From: Dyadobacter chenhuakuii
GTDB lineage: Bacteria > Bacteroidota > Bacteroidia > Cytophagales > Spirosomataceae
Assembly: GCF_023821985.2 (NCBI RefSeq)
Contig: NZ_CP098805.1
Coordinates: 4,154,001 to 4,218,000, forward strand
DNA: 64,000 bases
Reading direction: 5' to 3'
In this document: positions 63,995 to 64,000 of the stretch, in pieces
Numbering within the stretch: the stretch's first letter is position 1
How the letters are laid out: each line of letters opens with the position of its first letter
Notes under the pieces: generated by a model
What the model was told of the DNA's origin: nothing
The model's database searches: none
What the model saw: the letters and a program-made list of their open reading frames with translations, nothing else
Made by a program: the position numbers and the translations under genes

Positions 63995-64000
63995 CTCAGT

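Larger units (their letters stand above)
49139..64000. mobile_element. integrative mobilizable element, left part
   Basis: The span starts at a tRNA-like remnant and a tyrosine integrase. It includes a relaxase, MobC and an oriT-like hairpin at its right part, and carries Fic, OLD/RT, and PIN/ATPase/HNH cargo plus an insertion-sequence remnant. Several cargo genes are visibly richer in A+T than the flanking chromosome. No conjugative transfer (tra) genes are seen, so it is probably mobilised by other elements. The right end is outside the window. Confidence 0.7.

Noticed and set aside
1..64000. CRISPR array or cas genes
   Set aside because: No regularly spaced repeats with unique spacers and no cas gene seen; the PD-(D/E)XK protein lacks the Cas4 Cys cluster.

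Overview
The window is chromosomal DNA from a member of the Bacteroidota, most likely of the Cytophagales (Dyadobacter/Spirosomaceae-like). The signs are a SusC/SusD pair, type IX secretion (T9SS) C-terminal sorting domains, PorT, the Bacteroidota ExbB-ExbD-ExbD-TonB-PstS-TPR gene order, TAnnTTTG promoter boxes and a general lack of Shine-Dalgarno sequences. The genus is a guess from gene content.

Region 1 (1-19.5 kb) is ordinary core genome. A minus-strand energy-transduction operon runs from exbB to a TPR protein. It is followed by gatC, an omega-amidase-like hydrolase, def, ruvX, recJ (probably leaderless), lptB, recO, a PurF-like amidotransferase and an isolated nuoI-nuoJ-nuoK trio. The NuoI there has a long repetitive C-terminal tail. 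Region 2 (19.5-26 kb) is a polysaccharide-type cluster: a GT4 glycosyltransferase, a heparinase II/III-like protein, a two-domain oxidoreductase broken by a frameshift, and a Gfo/Idh/MocA oxidoreductase.

Region 3 (26-34.3 kb) holds tandemly duplicated envelope and secreted proteins: two similar lipoproteins, a 1031-aa lipase-like T9SS cargo protein, and two WxDxR-repeat T9SS cargo proteins. Two of these transcription units share a 32-bp upstream motif. A tRNA-Val follows. Region 4 (34.5-44 kb) holds porT, ubiE/menE-type methyltransferase, an outer-membrane protein, a PD-(D/E)XK protein, a histidine kinase and susD/susC.

Region 5 (44-49.1 kb) is accessory: a palindromic REP-like cluster, an XRE-Fic pair with visible operator repeats, a secreted lipoprotein, and a pair of paralogues of which the second is a pseudogene.

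Region 6 (49.14 kb to the end) looks like an integrative mobilizable element. It starts at a tRNA 3'-end remnant beside a tyrosine integrase. It carries a second Fic protein and two candidate anti-phage modules, and ends (within the window) with a relaxase, MobC, an oriT-like stem-loop and two unknown genes. Module 1 is an OLD-family ATPase/TOPRIM gene followed by an unusual 605-aa reverse transcriptase. Module 2 is a tight minus-strand operon of a PIN-like protein, a PtuA-like ATPase and a PtuB-like HNH nuclease, i.e. Septu-like with an extra PIN gene. These two modules are the best candidates for an undescribed system. Their defence role is inferred from family resemblance and context only.
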